A stretch of DNA of 64,000 bases. Origin: Bacteroidota bacterium. Its GTDB lineage: Bacteria; Bacteroidota; Bacteroidia; NS11-12g; UBA9320. The notes beneath the pieces were generated by a model. That model was not told the DNA's origin. It saw only the letters and a program-made list of their open reading frames with translations, and searched no databases. This document shows, piece after piece, positions 53,252 to 61,554 of the stretch (position 1 is its first letter; each line of letters begins with the position of its first letter). The stretch is from positions 30,072 through 94,071 of the forward strand of contig JAIBDD010000010.1 of assembly GCA_024679565.1 (NCBI GenBank). The letters are read 5' to 3'. Both the position numbers and the translations under genes were made by a program.

Positions 53252-54385
53252 ATGAGTAAAATAGTCGTTTTAGGCGCAGGAATGGTTGGCAGTGCAATGG
53301 CAATTGATTTAGCAAGTACCCATCAAGTCACATTGACCGATAAAAGTTTACATGTTCTTCAGCGTGCACAAGAAAGAGATGCTCATGTAGCCATTCAAAC
53401 GTTAGACGTTACTGACTATTCGGCGTTACAAAGTACTATTGCAGGGTTTGACTTGGTTGTATGTGCGGTTCCTGGGTTCCTTGGTTATCAGACACTTAAG
53501 GTGATAATTGAGGCAGGTAAAGACGTCGTTGATATTTCATTTTTTCCTGAGAATTCGCTGGAACTTGATGCCTTGGCCAAGCAACATGGAGTAACTGCCA
53601 TAGTAGACTGTGGTGTTGCTCCCGGAATGGGGAATTTTATATTAGGCTATTACAATAGTCAATTAAAACTTACTGATTTCGAATGCCTGGTAGGTGGTTT
53701 GCCGAAGGTAAAGAAGTGGCCGTTTAACTACAAAGCACCATTTTCGCCAATGGATGTTATTGAAGAATATACACGACCAGCCCGTTATGTTGAAAACGGA
53801 AAAGTCATTGTGCGAGAGGCACTCACGGATTGTGAATTTGTAGAATTTGATGCGGTCGGAACATTGGAATCCTTCAATTCTGACGGTCTGCGTTCTATTA
53901 TCCATACGATGCCACATATACCAAACATGAAGGAAAAAACACTACGTTATCCTGGGCATGTGGAGTACGTTAAGGTGCTGAAGGCCTCTGGGTTTTTTAA
54001 TGCCGAGCCTATTGACGTAAAAGGTAAAACAGTTTCTCCATTAGAATTTACCAGCGAGTTATTGTTTAAAGAATGGAAGCTTGGGCAGGAGGAGGAAGAG
54101 TTTACGGTGATGCGTATAACGCTTAAAGGTATGAACGATGGTGGTGAAAACATTCAGGTTCAATACGACCTCCACGATGCATATGATGCACCAACAAAAA
54201 CCTCATCAATGGCCAGAACCACAGGGTATACCGCTACTGCAGCAGCCAATATGATGTTGGATGGTTTGTTTGACGAAAAGGGTGTTTTTCCACCAGAATT
54301 AGTTGGTGGCGTCAACGGTTGTTTTGCCTATATAGTCAAGTATTTATCCGACAGGGGAGTACGATACAATAAAACCACTAGTTAA
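53252..54385 (+). CDS. saccharopine dehydrogenase-like oxidoreductase (Lys9 type)
   Basis: A 377-residue NAD(P)-dependent protein. The N-terminal Rossmann fold starts with VVLGAGMVGSAMA (4-16). VDCGVAPGMGNFILG near 122-136 is typical of the Lys9/saccharopine reductase C-terminal domain. Members act in lysine metabolism or form related opine-like compounds; homologues in Bacteroidota are assigned to lysine degradation. No partner gene is adjacent. The start at 53252 (MSKIVVLG) is preceded by the purine-rich GAAGAG, and the longer frame upstream lacks conservation. Confidence 0.85.
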   Translation: MSKIVVLGAGMVGSAMAIDLASTHQVTLTDKSLHVLQRAQERDAHVAIQTLDVTDYSALQSTIAGFDLVVCAVPGFLGYQTLKVIIEAGKDVVDISFFPENSLELDALAKQHGVTAIVDCGVAPGMGNFILGYYNSQLKLTDFECLVGGLPKVKKWPFNYKAPFSPMDVIEEYTRPARYVENGKVIVREALTDCEFVEFDAVGTLESFNSDGLRSIIHTMPHIPNMKEKTLRYPGHVEYVKVLKASGFFNAEPIDVKGKTVSPLEFTSELLFKEWKLGQEEEEFTVMRITLKGMNDGGENIQVQYDLHDAYDAPTKTSSMARTTGYTATAAANMMLDGLFDEKGVFPPELVGGVNGCFAYIVKYLSDRGVRYNKTTS

Positions 54386-54424
54386 GACTAATTTTAAGTC
54401 CTGAACCATCCGTATTTTCGCAGC

Positions 54425-55078
54425 ATGATTCACCTTCATCGATTCACGTTTAATGCCTTCCAAGAGAATACCTATGTAGTCTGGGATGATACACTGGATT
54501 GCCTTATTGTCGATCCGGGGTGTTCAAATGCCACAGAGCAAATGGAATTGTGTACGTTTATCGCGGGTCACAATCTTAAACCGGTTCAGCTCATTAACAC
54601 CCATTGCCATATCGACCATATCCTTGGTAATTCATTCTGTGTTCAGAAATACAACATACCGTTTTACATGCACGAGCTCGACCTTCCAGTACTTGATAGC
54701 GGCACGCCTACAGCCATGATGTATCAAATACCATATGACACGTCACCTCGGCCAACAGCCTACCTTAAAGAGGGAATAAACTTAAAATTTGGAGAATCGG
54801 AATTGGAGATTGTGTTTACTCCAGGTCATTCACCTGGCAGTATTTCTTTTATTGCCAGAGAAGAAAAGTTTGTTATTTCAGGAGATGTGCTGTTTCGACA
54901 TAGTGTAGGGCGAGTTGATTTGCCTGGTGGCGATAAAGACGTCTTGCTCAAGTCAATAGAGGAGCAATTGCTTACCTTGCCAGCTGAGTTTTTAGTGTAC
55001 TCCGGACATGGTCCAGAAACGACTATTGGTCATGAAAAGAAATACAACCCTTTTCTGAACGGCAACTATTCACTTTGA
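54425..55078 (+). CDS. glyoxalase II-like MBL-fold hydrolase
   Basis: A 217-residue metal hydrolase of the hydroxyacylglutathione hydrolase-like family. Ligand motifs: THCHIDHILG (about 59-68), TPGHSPGSI, SGDVLFRHSVGR (the bridging Asp) and YSGHGPETT. The C-terminal helical domain of true glyoxalase II is missing, as in the short YcbL-type proteins, so thioester substrate identity is open. A near-consensus -7 box (TATTTTCG, 54413-54420) ends 4 bases before the ATG. It overlaps the next minus-strand gene by 13 bases. Confidence 0.87.
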   Translation: MIHLHRFTFNAFQENTYVVWDDTLDCLIVDPGCSNATEQMELCTFIAGHNLKPVQLINTHCHIDHILGNSFCVQKYNIPFYMHELDLPVLDSGTPTAMMYQIPYDTSPRPTAYLKEGINLKFGESELEIVFTPGHSPGSISFIAREEKFVISGDVLFRHSVGRVDLPGGDKDVLLKSIEEQLLTLPAEFLVYSGHGPETTIGHEKKYNPFLNGNYSL

Positions 55079-55467
55079 TTATCTATTTCCGAACTGTCTA
55101 GTTCCTGCTGGGCTTTTTCTGATTTCTTCTTTGCTGTACGACCAACAATGGCTGCTATCACGGTAACAACCAATAACAATCCTCGAAACAAATTCCAACG
55201 ATCACGTTTTTTTTGCTCTTCTTTCCTTTTGGCCACAAGGCGTTCTAAAGTACGCTGATTGTTGCGCATGCTACGTTCAAACTGTTCTTGCCTAATTTTT
55301 TCTGTGCCTTCTTCTAGTGAAGTGTTTAATTCCTGAATCTGGCTGTCTAGTTTAGCCATATTGGCTTTGAGTTGATCTTGTTCCACTTTAAGAACAGGTT
55401 CTTCAGCATTTACGCCATAGGAATACAAAACAAAGCTTATCAGAGTGAAGGCCAGTAAACGTTGCAT
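55066..55467 (-). CDS. exported coiled-coil membrane protein of unknown function
   Basis: A 133-residue protein. Signal peptide or N-terminal anchor (about 1-21), a long charged coiled coil (about 28-90, rich in E, K, Q and R), a transmembrane helix (about 94-110) and a charged tail. No known domain. It directly follows porQ (its start codon abuts the porQ stop), so it may be co-expressed with the secretion system. No functional assignment. Confidence 0.6.
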   Translation of the reverse strand: MQRLLAFTLISFVLYSYGVNAEEPVLKVEQDQLKANMAKLDSQIQELNTSLEEGTEKIRQEQFERSMRNNQRTLERLVAKRKEEQKKRDRWNLFRGLLLVVTVIAAIVGRTAKKKSEKAQQELDSSEIDNQSE

Positions 55468-56526
55468 TTAAAAGTTTTCAGGTTTTGCTTTTTTGAAATC
55501 CGAAATGTTTTTGGATACGGTAAAGTAAGAAATGTTTATCCCTGGGAAATAGGTAACCATAGCATAATCCACCTTAAATTTTCTGATTCCAATTCCCAAA
55601 CCCCACGAGAAACCTGCTGCACCTTTGGCAGTTTCTGGGGCAAGCTCTTTGCGCCGCATATGATTATATCCTCCGCGTAATTGGAAGTTATCCGAGAATA
55701 CAAGTTCTGCCCCAAAATTAAAATGCCGCATGACTTTATCTCCAAACGGAACCGTTTCATTGCGAACTTGTCCTGTCTCTAAGTCTATGTTTTTATTTCT
55801 GGAGTTGACATTTACGTAGCTGATATCAAACTGTTGAAGATTGTGTGCAACAACGGTCATTTTCAATGGGTTGTGTTGTAGCTTTTTGGAGAACCCCATT
55901 TGAATATCAAAGGGTAAATCAACCCGTTCAGTAACGTAAGGGATTACATTGTAGCCCAAATTTCGTATCAATAAGGAGGCATGGAATTTTTTATCGGGTC
56001 GGTGATAGGCGCCTGCAAAATCTACGGCAAATGCTGTGGCCACATATTTCTCGTATACCGAATACAGGAACTTTACATTGGTTCCATAAGTGAAGTGCGT
56101 ATCACGTTCCCATACATTCCCGTATCCCAATTGAAACACGTAGTCTTGGGCCCAAAATTGACCTATAATTTTTCCCGTTTCATCGGTCTCATCAAAGTGC
56201 CCATAATCGGTATAGGTGATGGCACCGCTCACCGTTCCGTGAGATTTGAAATGTTTTACGAATCCACCAAATCCACTATTGATGTCAGCAAAATAATTGT
56301 TGTACGATAAGCCAGCTATGTTATCCATAGATGCATTTAATCCAGCCGGGTTGTGGTATCCGATTCCAATGTCATTTTTGAAATCTGCCATGGTGCTAGA
56401 GCCCAAAGCTGCGGTTCGTGCAGTAGGGTCAATATTTACAAAGGCAAATGATTGACTTCCCCCAAGTTGAGCAAAGCTTGAAAGGTGGATAATTGTCAAT
56501 GCTGTGACTATAAAAAGTCGGAACAT
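55468..56526 (-). CDS. porQ: type IX secretion system protein PorQ
   Basis: Outer-membrane beta-barrel of the PorV/FadL superfamily, 352 residues, a member of the attachment complex with PorU, PorV and PorZ. Signal peptide about 1-19. The mature start GGSQSFAFVNIDPTARTAALGSS is the PorQ hallmark. The C-terminus closes with aromatic barrel strands (YAMVTYFPGINISYFTVSKN). It is followed directly by the coiled-coil gene. It lies 25 kb from porU and porV. Confidence 0.92.
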   Translation of the reverse strand: MFRLFIVTALTIIHLSSFAQLGGSQSFAFVNIDPTARTAALGSSTMADFKNDIGIGYHNPAGLNASMDNIAGLSYNNYFADINSGFGGFVKHFKSHGTVSGAITYTDYGHFDETDETGKIIGQFWAQDYVFQLGYGNVWERDTHFTYGTNVKFLYSVYEKYVATAFAVDFAGAYHRPDKKFHASLLIRNLGYNVIPYVTERVDLPFDIQMGFSKKLQHNPLKMTVVAHNLQQFDISYVNVNSRNKNIDLETGQVRNETVPFGDKVMRHFNFGAELVFSDNFQLRGGYNHMRRKELAPETAKGAAGFSWGLGIGIRKFKVDYAMVTYFPGINISYFTVSKNISDFKKAKPENF

Positions 56527-56579
56527 AGATTACTAGTTTTACGTAGTCAAATAACGTAAAAGTTAGCCGATTATTTCTG

Positions 56580-57845
56580 TTAATATAACAGGTATTTAGA
56601 TCTGACTGTATGAAATTTCACAAGGCCAGGTTCCCAACTTTTGTAAATATCTGATTGTGAAACACCAGTTTCAATTTGCTTTTGTAGCTCTGGACTACCT
56701 GTTAATTTGGTGAAAAATGATTTAAAGAATGGACCCACGACGGCGGTATTATTTGTTTGATATAAATCAATAATCCAGTTTAGATAAATGCGTTTAGATG
56801 GGACTAAGTGGGTATTTGTGTAATCTGTTAATTGTAACCCAAAACACTCAACTCCCTCATGTTTAGGGTGGTCGGATACCCCGGGTATTGATTTTGGAGT
56901 AAATGAATACGGGGCTTTTGTGCTTTCTGAAGTATGTGCGTCTTTGTCCTTAGAATACTTTAATGGTCGACCAATTACCTCAAATGGTTTGTCGGTACCT
57001 CTGCCGATGCTAATATTCGTTCCTTCAAATAAACCGAGTGATGGATATAGATAAATAGACTCCATAGTTGGTAAGTTTGGTGAAGGTCGAATAGGCAATC
57101 TAAACATGGAATCGTGGGTGTAATTTTGACATTTTATTACCGTCAATTTACATGTGTCACCTCCAGTCAGCCACCTTTCTCCGTTTATCATGGTCGCAAA
57201 CTCTCCTACAGTCATACCGTGTACCAACGGGACAGGGTGCATACCAATAAATGATTTGTATTTAATGTCCAATACGGGGCCGTCAACGTAATGACCATTT
57301 GGGTTTGGACGATCTAATACCATCATTTCTAAGTTGTTTTCTTGGCATGCTTCCATCAGGTAGTGCATACTAGAAATATAGGTGTAAAACCGTACCCCAA
57401 CATCTTGAATGTCGAATACCACAACGTCGATTCCTTCCATCATGGCCGCTGATGGTTTCCGAGATTTACCATATAGCGAGACTATGGGTAAACCTGTTTT
57501 TGTGTCCACTGTGCTTTTAACATGAGCTCCAGCGCTATGATCACCTCTAAATCCATGTTCAGGAGCAAATATTTTTACAATGTCAACGCCCCATTGAAGT
57601 AGCGTGTCTACCACATGCGATTGGCCAACCATACTCGTTTGATTCACCATCATTGCCACCTTTTTTCCCTCTAATAAGGGTAAGTATGTTTCAAGTTGCG
57701 ATGCACCAACTTGAATTGTAGGTGTAATTTTGTCGGAAACCTCAGGTAGATTGGTTCTATGTTCTGTGGTCGAATTTTTCAATTCTCCGCAGGCAGAAAA
57801 ATTAAAGGCGAAAAGAATGGAAGCTAAAAGGCCAATTTTATGCAT
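56580..57845 (-). CDS. namZ: exo-beta-N-acetylmuramidase NamZ-like lipoprotein (DUF1343, GH171)
   Basis: A 421-residue protein of the DUF1343 family, whose founding studied member NamZ removes terminal MurNAc from peptidoglycan fragments. Lipoprotein signal with Cys19 (FNFSAC). Conserved stretches include MMVNQTSM, FAPEHGFRGDHSAG, VFDIQDVGVRFYTYIS, DRPNPNGHYVDGP and EGTNISIGRGTDKPFE. It probably acts in the periplasm in cell-wall recycling. It is divergent from the LolE-like gene; the two share a nearly symmetric promoter-like sequence. Confidence 0.88.
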   Translation of the reverse strand: MHKIGLLASILFAFNFSACGELKNSTTEHRTNLPEVSDKITPTIQVGASQLETYLPLLEGKKVAMMVNQTSMVGQSHVVDTLLQWGVDIVKIFAPEHGFRGDHSAGAHVKSTVDTKTGLPIVSLYGKSRKPSAAMMEGIDVVVFDIQDVGVRFYTYISSMHYLMEACQENNLEMMVLDRPNPNGHYVDGPVLDIKYKSFIGMHPVPLVHGMTVGEFATMINGERWLTGGDTCKLTVIKCQNYTHDSMFRLPIRPSPNLPTMESIYLYPSLGLFEGTNISIGRGTDKPFEVIGRPLKYSKDKDAHTSESTKAPYSFTPKSIPGVSDHPKHEGVECFGLQLTDYTNTHLVPSKRIYLNWIIDLYQTNNTAVVGPFFKSFFTKLTGSPELQKQIETGVSQSDIYKSWEPGLVKFHTVRSKYLLY

Positions 57846-57882
57846 TTTTGAACGCTGAGCGCATTTTGTACATTTCGAAAGT

Positions 57883-59103
57883 ATGGATTTTAGCTATTTC
57901 GTCGGGAAAAAATTAGCCACTGATTCTGGTAAATCGTTCACTCGGTTAATCATACGTTTGGCCATCGCAGCCGTTGGCATCAGTTTGGCTGTTATGCTCT
58001 TGGCTGTAGGGGTGGTTAAAGGTTTTCAATCAGAGATAAAAAACAAAATTGTAGGGTTCGACGGACATATTCATGTGCGTAACTTAGATTTAAACCAAAG
58101 CAGAGAGCTGCGTTTAATACCACTTGATCAAGAATTTATTCCGATAGTAAAGGCGCATCCAGAAGTGACTTCGGTTGCTCCATTTTGCTTGAAGGCAGGG
58201 ATAATCAATACCCAAAAGGAAATTGAGGGTATGGTGTTTAAAGGTGTAGGAGTTGAGTATGATTGGTCATTTATTGCTTCAAACCTACAACGAGGTCGGT
58301 TGCCTTTGTTGTCTGATACGGTAGATACCTATGAGTTTGTTTTGTCTCAAAAAGTTGCTGAAAAGCTACAAATAGACACAGGGCAAAATTTAGAAGTGTT
58401 TTTTATCCAGGATACAAAAGTGAGAAGACGACGAATGCGTCTTGTCGGTATTTTTAGCACGGGGTTAGGGGAGTTTGATAAAACAATTTGTTTTACAGAT
58501 TTACGTGTAATTCAACGCATTTATACAACAGATTATAGCCAAGTAAGTGGCTTCGAGATCAATATTAAAGATTTAACACAAATGGAAGCCATGACCGATT
58601 GGGTTGACGACCAAATTGGAATAAAACTAAGGGCTGAAAATATTGAAGAAAAACACGGAGTTATATTCAAGTGGTTACAAATTGTTGACTCTAATGCGCT
58701 TATTATCATCATTTTAATGACCATAGTTTCTGTGGTTAATCTGATAACGGCATTCCTTATTCTCATTGTAGATAGAACTCAAATGATTGGAATTCTAAAG
58801 AGTTTAGGGGCTAATAATGGTCAAGTTGTTCGCGTGTTTTTACTAAAAGGGCTGTCGATGGTTATTCCTGGGTTAATCATTGGAAATGCCTTGGGTCTTG
58901 GCTTAGCATGGCTACAGTTAAAAACTGGACTGATAACCCTGCCTGAAGAAACGTATTATATGGCTACAGTGCCCGTTCAAATATCGTGGGAAACTATAGC
59001 ATATCTCAATGTAGGGACGCTTGTGATAAGTATGTTAATGATGCTTATACCTGCTGTTATGGTACGCGTTATTTCGCCGGTAAAGGCAATTCGGTTTAAC
59101 TAA
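57883..59103 (+). CDS. LolC/LolE-family ABC transporter permease
   Basis: A 406-residue inner-membrane permease with FtsX topology: one helix (about 22-45), a large periplasmic domain (about 50-265), and three helices in the C-terminal third with an FtsX-type cytoplasmic loop (DRTQMIGILKSLGANNGQV). The N-terminal FYFVGKKLA-like start and GHIHV segment are typical of lipoprotein-releasing LolC/E proteins. The ATPase LolD is not adjacent. A -7-like box TACATTTC (57869-57876) ends 6 bases before the ATG. Confidence 0.87.
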   Translation: MDFSYFVGKKLATDSGKSFTRLIIRLAIAAVGISLAVMLLAVGVVKGFQSEIKNKIVGFDGHIHVRNLDLNQSRELRLIPLDQEFIPIVKAHPEVTSVAPFCLKAGIINTQKEIEGMVFKGVGVEYDWSFIASNLQRGRLPLLSDTVDTYEFVLSQKVAEKLQIDTGQNLEVFFIQDTKVRRRRMRLVGIFSTGLGEFDKTICFTDLRVIQRIYTTDYSQVSGFEINIKDLTQMEAMTDWVDDQIGIKLRAENIEEKHGVIFKWLQIVDSNALIIIILMTIVSVVNLITAFLILIVDRTQMIGILKSLGANNGQVVRVFLLKGLSMVIPGLIIGNALGLGLAWLQLKTGLITLPEETYYMATVPVQISWETIAYLNVGTLVISMLMMLIPAVMVRVISPVKAIRFN

Positions 59104-59256
59104 TTACCTGCGCCACCGGGGCACATTCACGTGCTCGTAAGGACAATGTTTGCATTTTTTACCACAACATGTTCCACGTTTTAAGTGGTATGCTTCAGTC
59201 ATTACCAACAATCCATCAGCGTTGATGTAATAATCTTCGTTTTCCTTTAAATCCAT
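59104..59256 (-). CDS. small cysteine-rich DUF5522 protein
   Basis: A 50-residue protein easily missed by gene callers. It matches the DUF5522 pattern: YYINADGLLVMTEAYHLKRG, then CCGKKCKHCP with Cys30, Cys31, Cys35 and Cys38, and a basic end. The four cysteines suggest a zinc ribbon or metal site. The function is unknown. Its stop codon directly abuts the stop of the LolE-like gene on the other strand, and it lies 11 bases after the K+ channel gene, with which it is probably co-transcribed. Confidence 0.8.
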   Translation of the reverse strand: MDLKENEDYYINADGLLVMTEAYHLKRGTCCGKKCKHCPYEHVNVPRWRR

Positions 59257-59267
59257 GAAATCGATAA

Positions 59268-60122
59268 CTATGGCGTATTCGACATTGACTCGCCACAGTT
59301 TTTACAAAACAACGCATCCTTTTCATTGTTTGTTTCACAATGTCTACACGGATTTTTGCCACGCTTCTGATCAGCGAATTCTACGGTTACAATGCCCGTA
59401 GGCACTGTAATGATGGCATAACCAATTATCATTAAGGCTGATGATAAGATTTTGCCTAAAATGGTACTTGGGGTGATGTCGCCATAACCCACGGTGGTAA
59501 CTGTTACGACGGCCCAATAGATACTTGCAGGTATGCTCGAAAATTTGTTTTCCTCGTTCAACTCATAGTTGTGTTCGGCCCCTTCAATGATATACATCAC
59601 TGTACCCATCAAGATTACTAGAATAAGAATGAATCCAAAAAACACGGTAATTTTATTACTGCTTGCTTTCAAGGCTTTGCCAAGACTATTGGCTTCTTTA
59701 CTATAACGACTAAGCCGGAAAATTCTGAATACACGTAATAACCTTAAAACCCGAATAATGAGTAAGTATTTCGTGCCGCTAATAAATAAGCTTAAATAAG
59801 TGGGTATCGTGCTAAGTAAATCAATAATTCCCCAAAAGCTTAGGATATACTTCCTTGGTTTTTTGCTCAGATAAATACGTAAGAAATATTCAATGCTAAA
59901 AACAATAGTGAAAAACCATTCGAGATATTGAAGAACTCGAGACACAGGTGCAGAGATAGTTTGCACACTGTCCAACATAATGACGAATACACTGATAACA
60001 ATTCCCCATAAAAGGATTACGTCAAATAGCCTTGCGTCAGGGGTGTCGGCTTCAAAGATTATTTCTCGCCACTTTTCCCTTCTCGTAAGGTGGTTTTTAT
60101 CTAGCGTTCTCTGTTTTTTCAA
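59268..60122 (-). CDS. voltage-gated potassium channel with C-terminal zinc ribbon
   Basis: A 284-residue Kv-type channel subunit. S1-S4 voltage sensor at about 35-145, with Arg every third residue in S4 (RVLRLLRVFRIFRLSRY, about 126-142). Pore helix and selectivity filter TVTTVGYGD follow (about 205-213), then S6. The C-terminus carries CRHC and CKNC (about 261-278), a zinc-ribbon-like tail not found in KvAP. It starts at TTG (60122), as no ATG precedes S1 and a stop lies upstream. It probably works as a tetramer in the inner membrane. Confidence 0.87.
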   Translation of the reverse strand: MKKQRTLDKNHLTRREKWREIIFEADTPDARLFDVILLWGIVISVFVIMLDSVQTISAPVSRVLQYLEWFFTIVFSIEYFLRIYLSKKPRKYILSFWGIIDLLSTIPTYLSLFISGTKYLLIIRVLRLLRVFRIFRLSRYSKEANSLGKALKASSNKITVFFGFILILVILMGTVMYIIEGAEHNYELNEENKFSSIPASIYWAVVTVTTVGYGDITPSTILGKILSSALMIIGYAIITVPTGIVTVEFADQKRGKNPCRHCETNNEKDALFCKNCGESMSNTP

Positions 60123-60155
60123 ATCGTTATACTATTCAAAGTAACAATAAGTTTG

Positions 60156-60929
60156 TCACATAGTTTCTTCTTCTGCATCCAAAAAGTAACGGAAACCGAT
60201 ATTAAATTGAAGACTTGTACCAGTGGTAAATATCGAATTTTTCACCGATGCGTGATTTGGCGTTCTATGCGTAATATCGAAATAATTGTTACCCGCAATA
60301 CCAAGTTTCGAATTCATGCCAACGTTTATGTTAACCACTTCATTTATAGGGTATTGGTAACTTATGTTCAGATTTAGCATAACTATCTTAGCATCAAAGG
60401 TGTTGTCGGATATGACATACGCTATTGAACCAGCTGATGCGTTTAAAGGATTGATAGGTACTTCTGGACTAAAGAAGGTTTCAGTCAACCCCATTTTTGT
60501 TCCCGCCAACAGCGTAACTCCAGTACCGTAAATCAGATGCCGTGGTTCGTATTTTCCCTGCCATGTCTTAACAGCGTTAAAATTAAATGGGATCATGTAG
60601 GAGGTGAAAGTATTGATTGGTGTATTGGCAAAATACACGTCACCACTTTCTGTTAAGAGGTCGATGTTTACCCGATAGTCTGATTTGTAAATGCCGACCT
60701 CAACTTGGTATTTTTCCTCTACTAAAGCTCCAGCAACAACGCCAAAAGTGGCTGCCATTTGATTGTATATTTTAATACTGGGGTGATAAGGCCGGGCGCC
60801 TCCTGTAGCCAGTTTATAGTAGTCAAATTTAGGTCCTATATCTAAACCGATGTAATAATCGTTTTGAGCAGTAGCTGCCTGAGATAAAACGCTGAGGATA
60901 AGAATTATGAGGATTTTTCTTTTGTCCAT
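60156..60929 (-). CDS. exported, probably outer-membrane barrel protein of unknown function
   Basis: A 257-residue protein. Signal peptide about 1-21 (ends AATAQ). The mature part has alternating amphipathic strands (YYIGLDIGPKFDYYKLATGG, LNISYQYPINEVVNINVGMNSKLG) and ends with a barrel-type strand (FNIGFRYFL). No specific family recognised. It starts inside the last codons of rnhB (25-base overlap), so they are translationally linked. Confidence 0.65.
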   Translation of the reverse strand: MDKRKILIILILSVLSQAATAQNDYYIGLDIGPKFDYYKLATGGARPYHPSIKIYNQMAATFGVVAGALVEEKYQVEVGIYKSDYRVNIDLLTESGDVYFANTPINTFTSYMIPFNFNAVKTWQGKYEPRHLIYGTGVTLLAGTKMGLTETFFSPEVPINPLNASAGSIAYVISDNTFDAKIVMLNLNISYQYPINEVVNINVGMNSKLGIAGNNYFDITHRTPNHASVKNSIFTTGTSLQFNIGFRYFLDAEEETM

Positions 60930-61519
60930 AACTTGAGCTGTGGGTCAGTTGTTTTGAATGATTTTCTATGATGCTGCGTTAAACCGAATTGAATTACCGC
61001 GATGCGATGCTCCACGGTTGGGTAGCCTTTGTTTTTTTGCCAATTGTATTCAGGAAAATTTTCATGCAGATCTTTCATATAGGCATCCCGATGTGTTTTG
61101 GCTAATACTGATGCTGCAGCGATATGGAGATATTTACCATCGCCTTTTATAATAGTCTCATGTGGAATTGTAGCGTAGGGTTTAAAGCGATTTCCATCAA
61201 CAGCAATAAATTCGGGTTTTGCCTCTAAACCGTCTAAGGCAATATGCATCGCTTTGATAGAGGCATTAAGAATGTTTATCTGATCAATTTCTTTTTCCCA
61301 AACCATGGCAACAGACCATGCGATTGCTTTTTTTTCGATTTGAGAACGTAGTTTGTCTCGTTTGGATTTAGACAGTTTCTTAGAATCGTTTAGTCCAACA
61401 ATTCCGTGCTTTTCTGGTAGAATAACTGCAGCGGCACAAACCGGTCCAGCAATGCATCCACGTCCGGCTTCATCGCAGCCAGCTTCAATTCTATTTTCCT
61501 GTATTGCCAAACGAAGCAT
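60905..61519 (-). CDS. rnhB: ribonuclease HII
   Basis: Endonuclease that removes ribonucleotides and RNA from RNA-DNA hybrids. It has 204 residues. Active-site acidic residues lie in GCDEAGRGCIAGPV (Asp and Glu), in AVDGNRF and after SVLAKTHRD. The usual helix LNDSKKLSKSKR follows the first motif. The start at 61519 (MLRLAIQ) is preferred because the TTG further upstream lies in a perfect -7 box that ends 3 bases before this ATG. Confidence 0.95.
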   Translation of the reverse strand: MLRLAIQENRIEAGCDEAGRGCIAGPVCAAAVILPEKHGIVGLNDSKKLSKSKRDKLRSQIEKKAIAWSVAMVWEKEIDQINILNASIKAMHIALDGLEAKPEFIAVDGNRFKPYATIPHETIIKGDGKYLHIAAASVLAKTHRDAYMKDLHENFPEYNWQKNKGYPTVEHRIAVIQFGLTQHHRKSFKTTDPQLKLWTKEKSS

Positions 61520-61522
61520 AGG

Positions 61523-61530
61523 CAAAAATA
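61523..61530 (-). promoter_or_regulatory. -7 box of rnhB, 3 bases from its ATG
   Basis: The minus strand reads TATTTTTG, a perfect box. It is separated by only 3 bases from the divergent box at 61534. Confidence 0.6.
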
Positions 61531-61533
61531 AGC

Positions 61534-61541
61534 TATGTTTG
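61534..61541 (+). promoter_or_regulatory. -7 box of the methyltransferase gene
   Basis: TATGTTTG, a perfect box, 13 bases before the ATG at 61555; it lies back to back with the rnhB box. Confidence 0.6.
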
Positions 61542-61554
61542 CAAACGATTCGAC

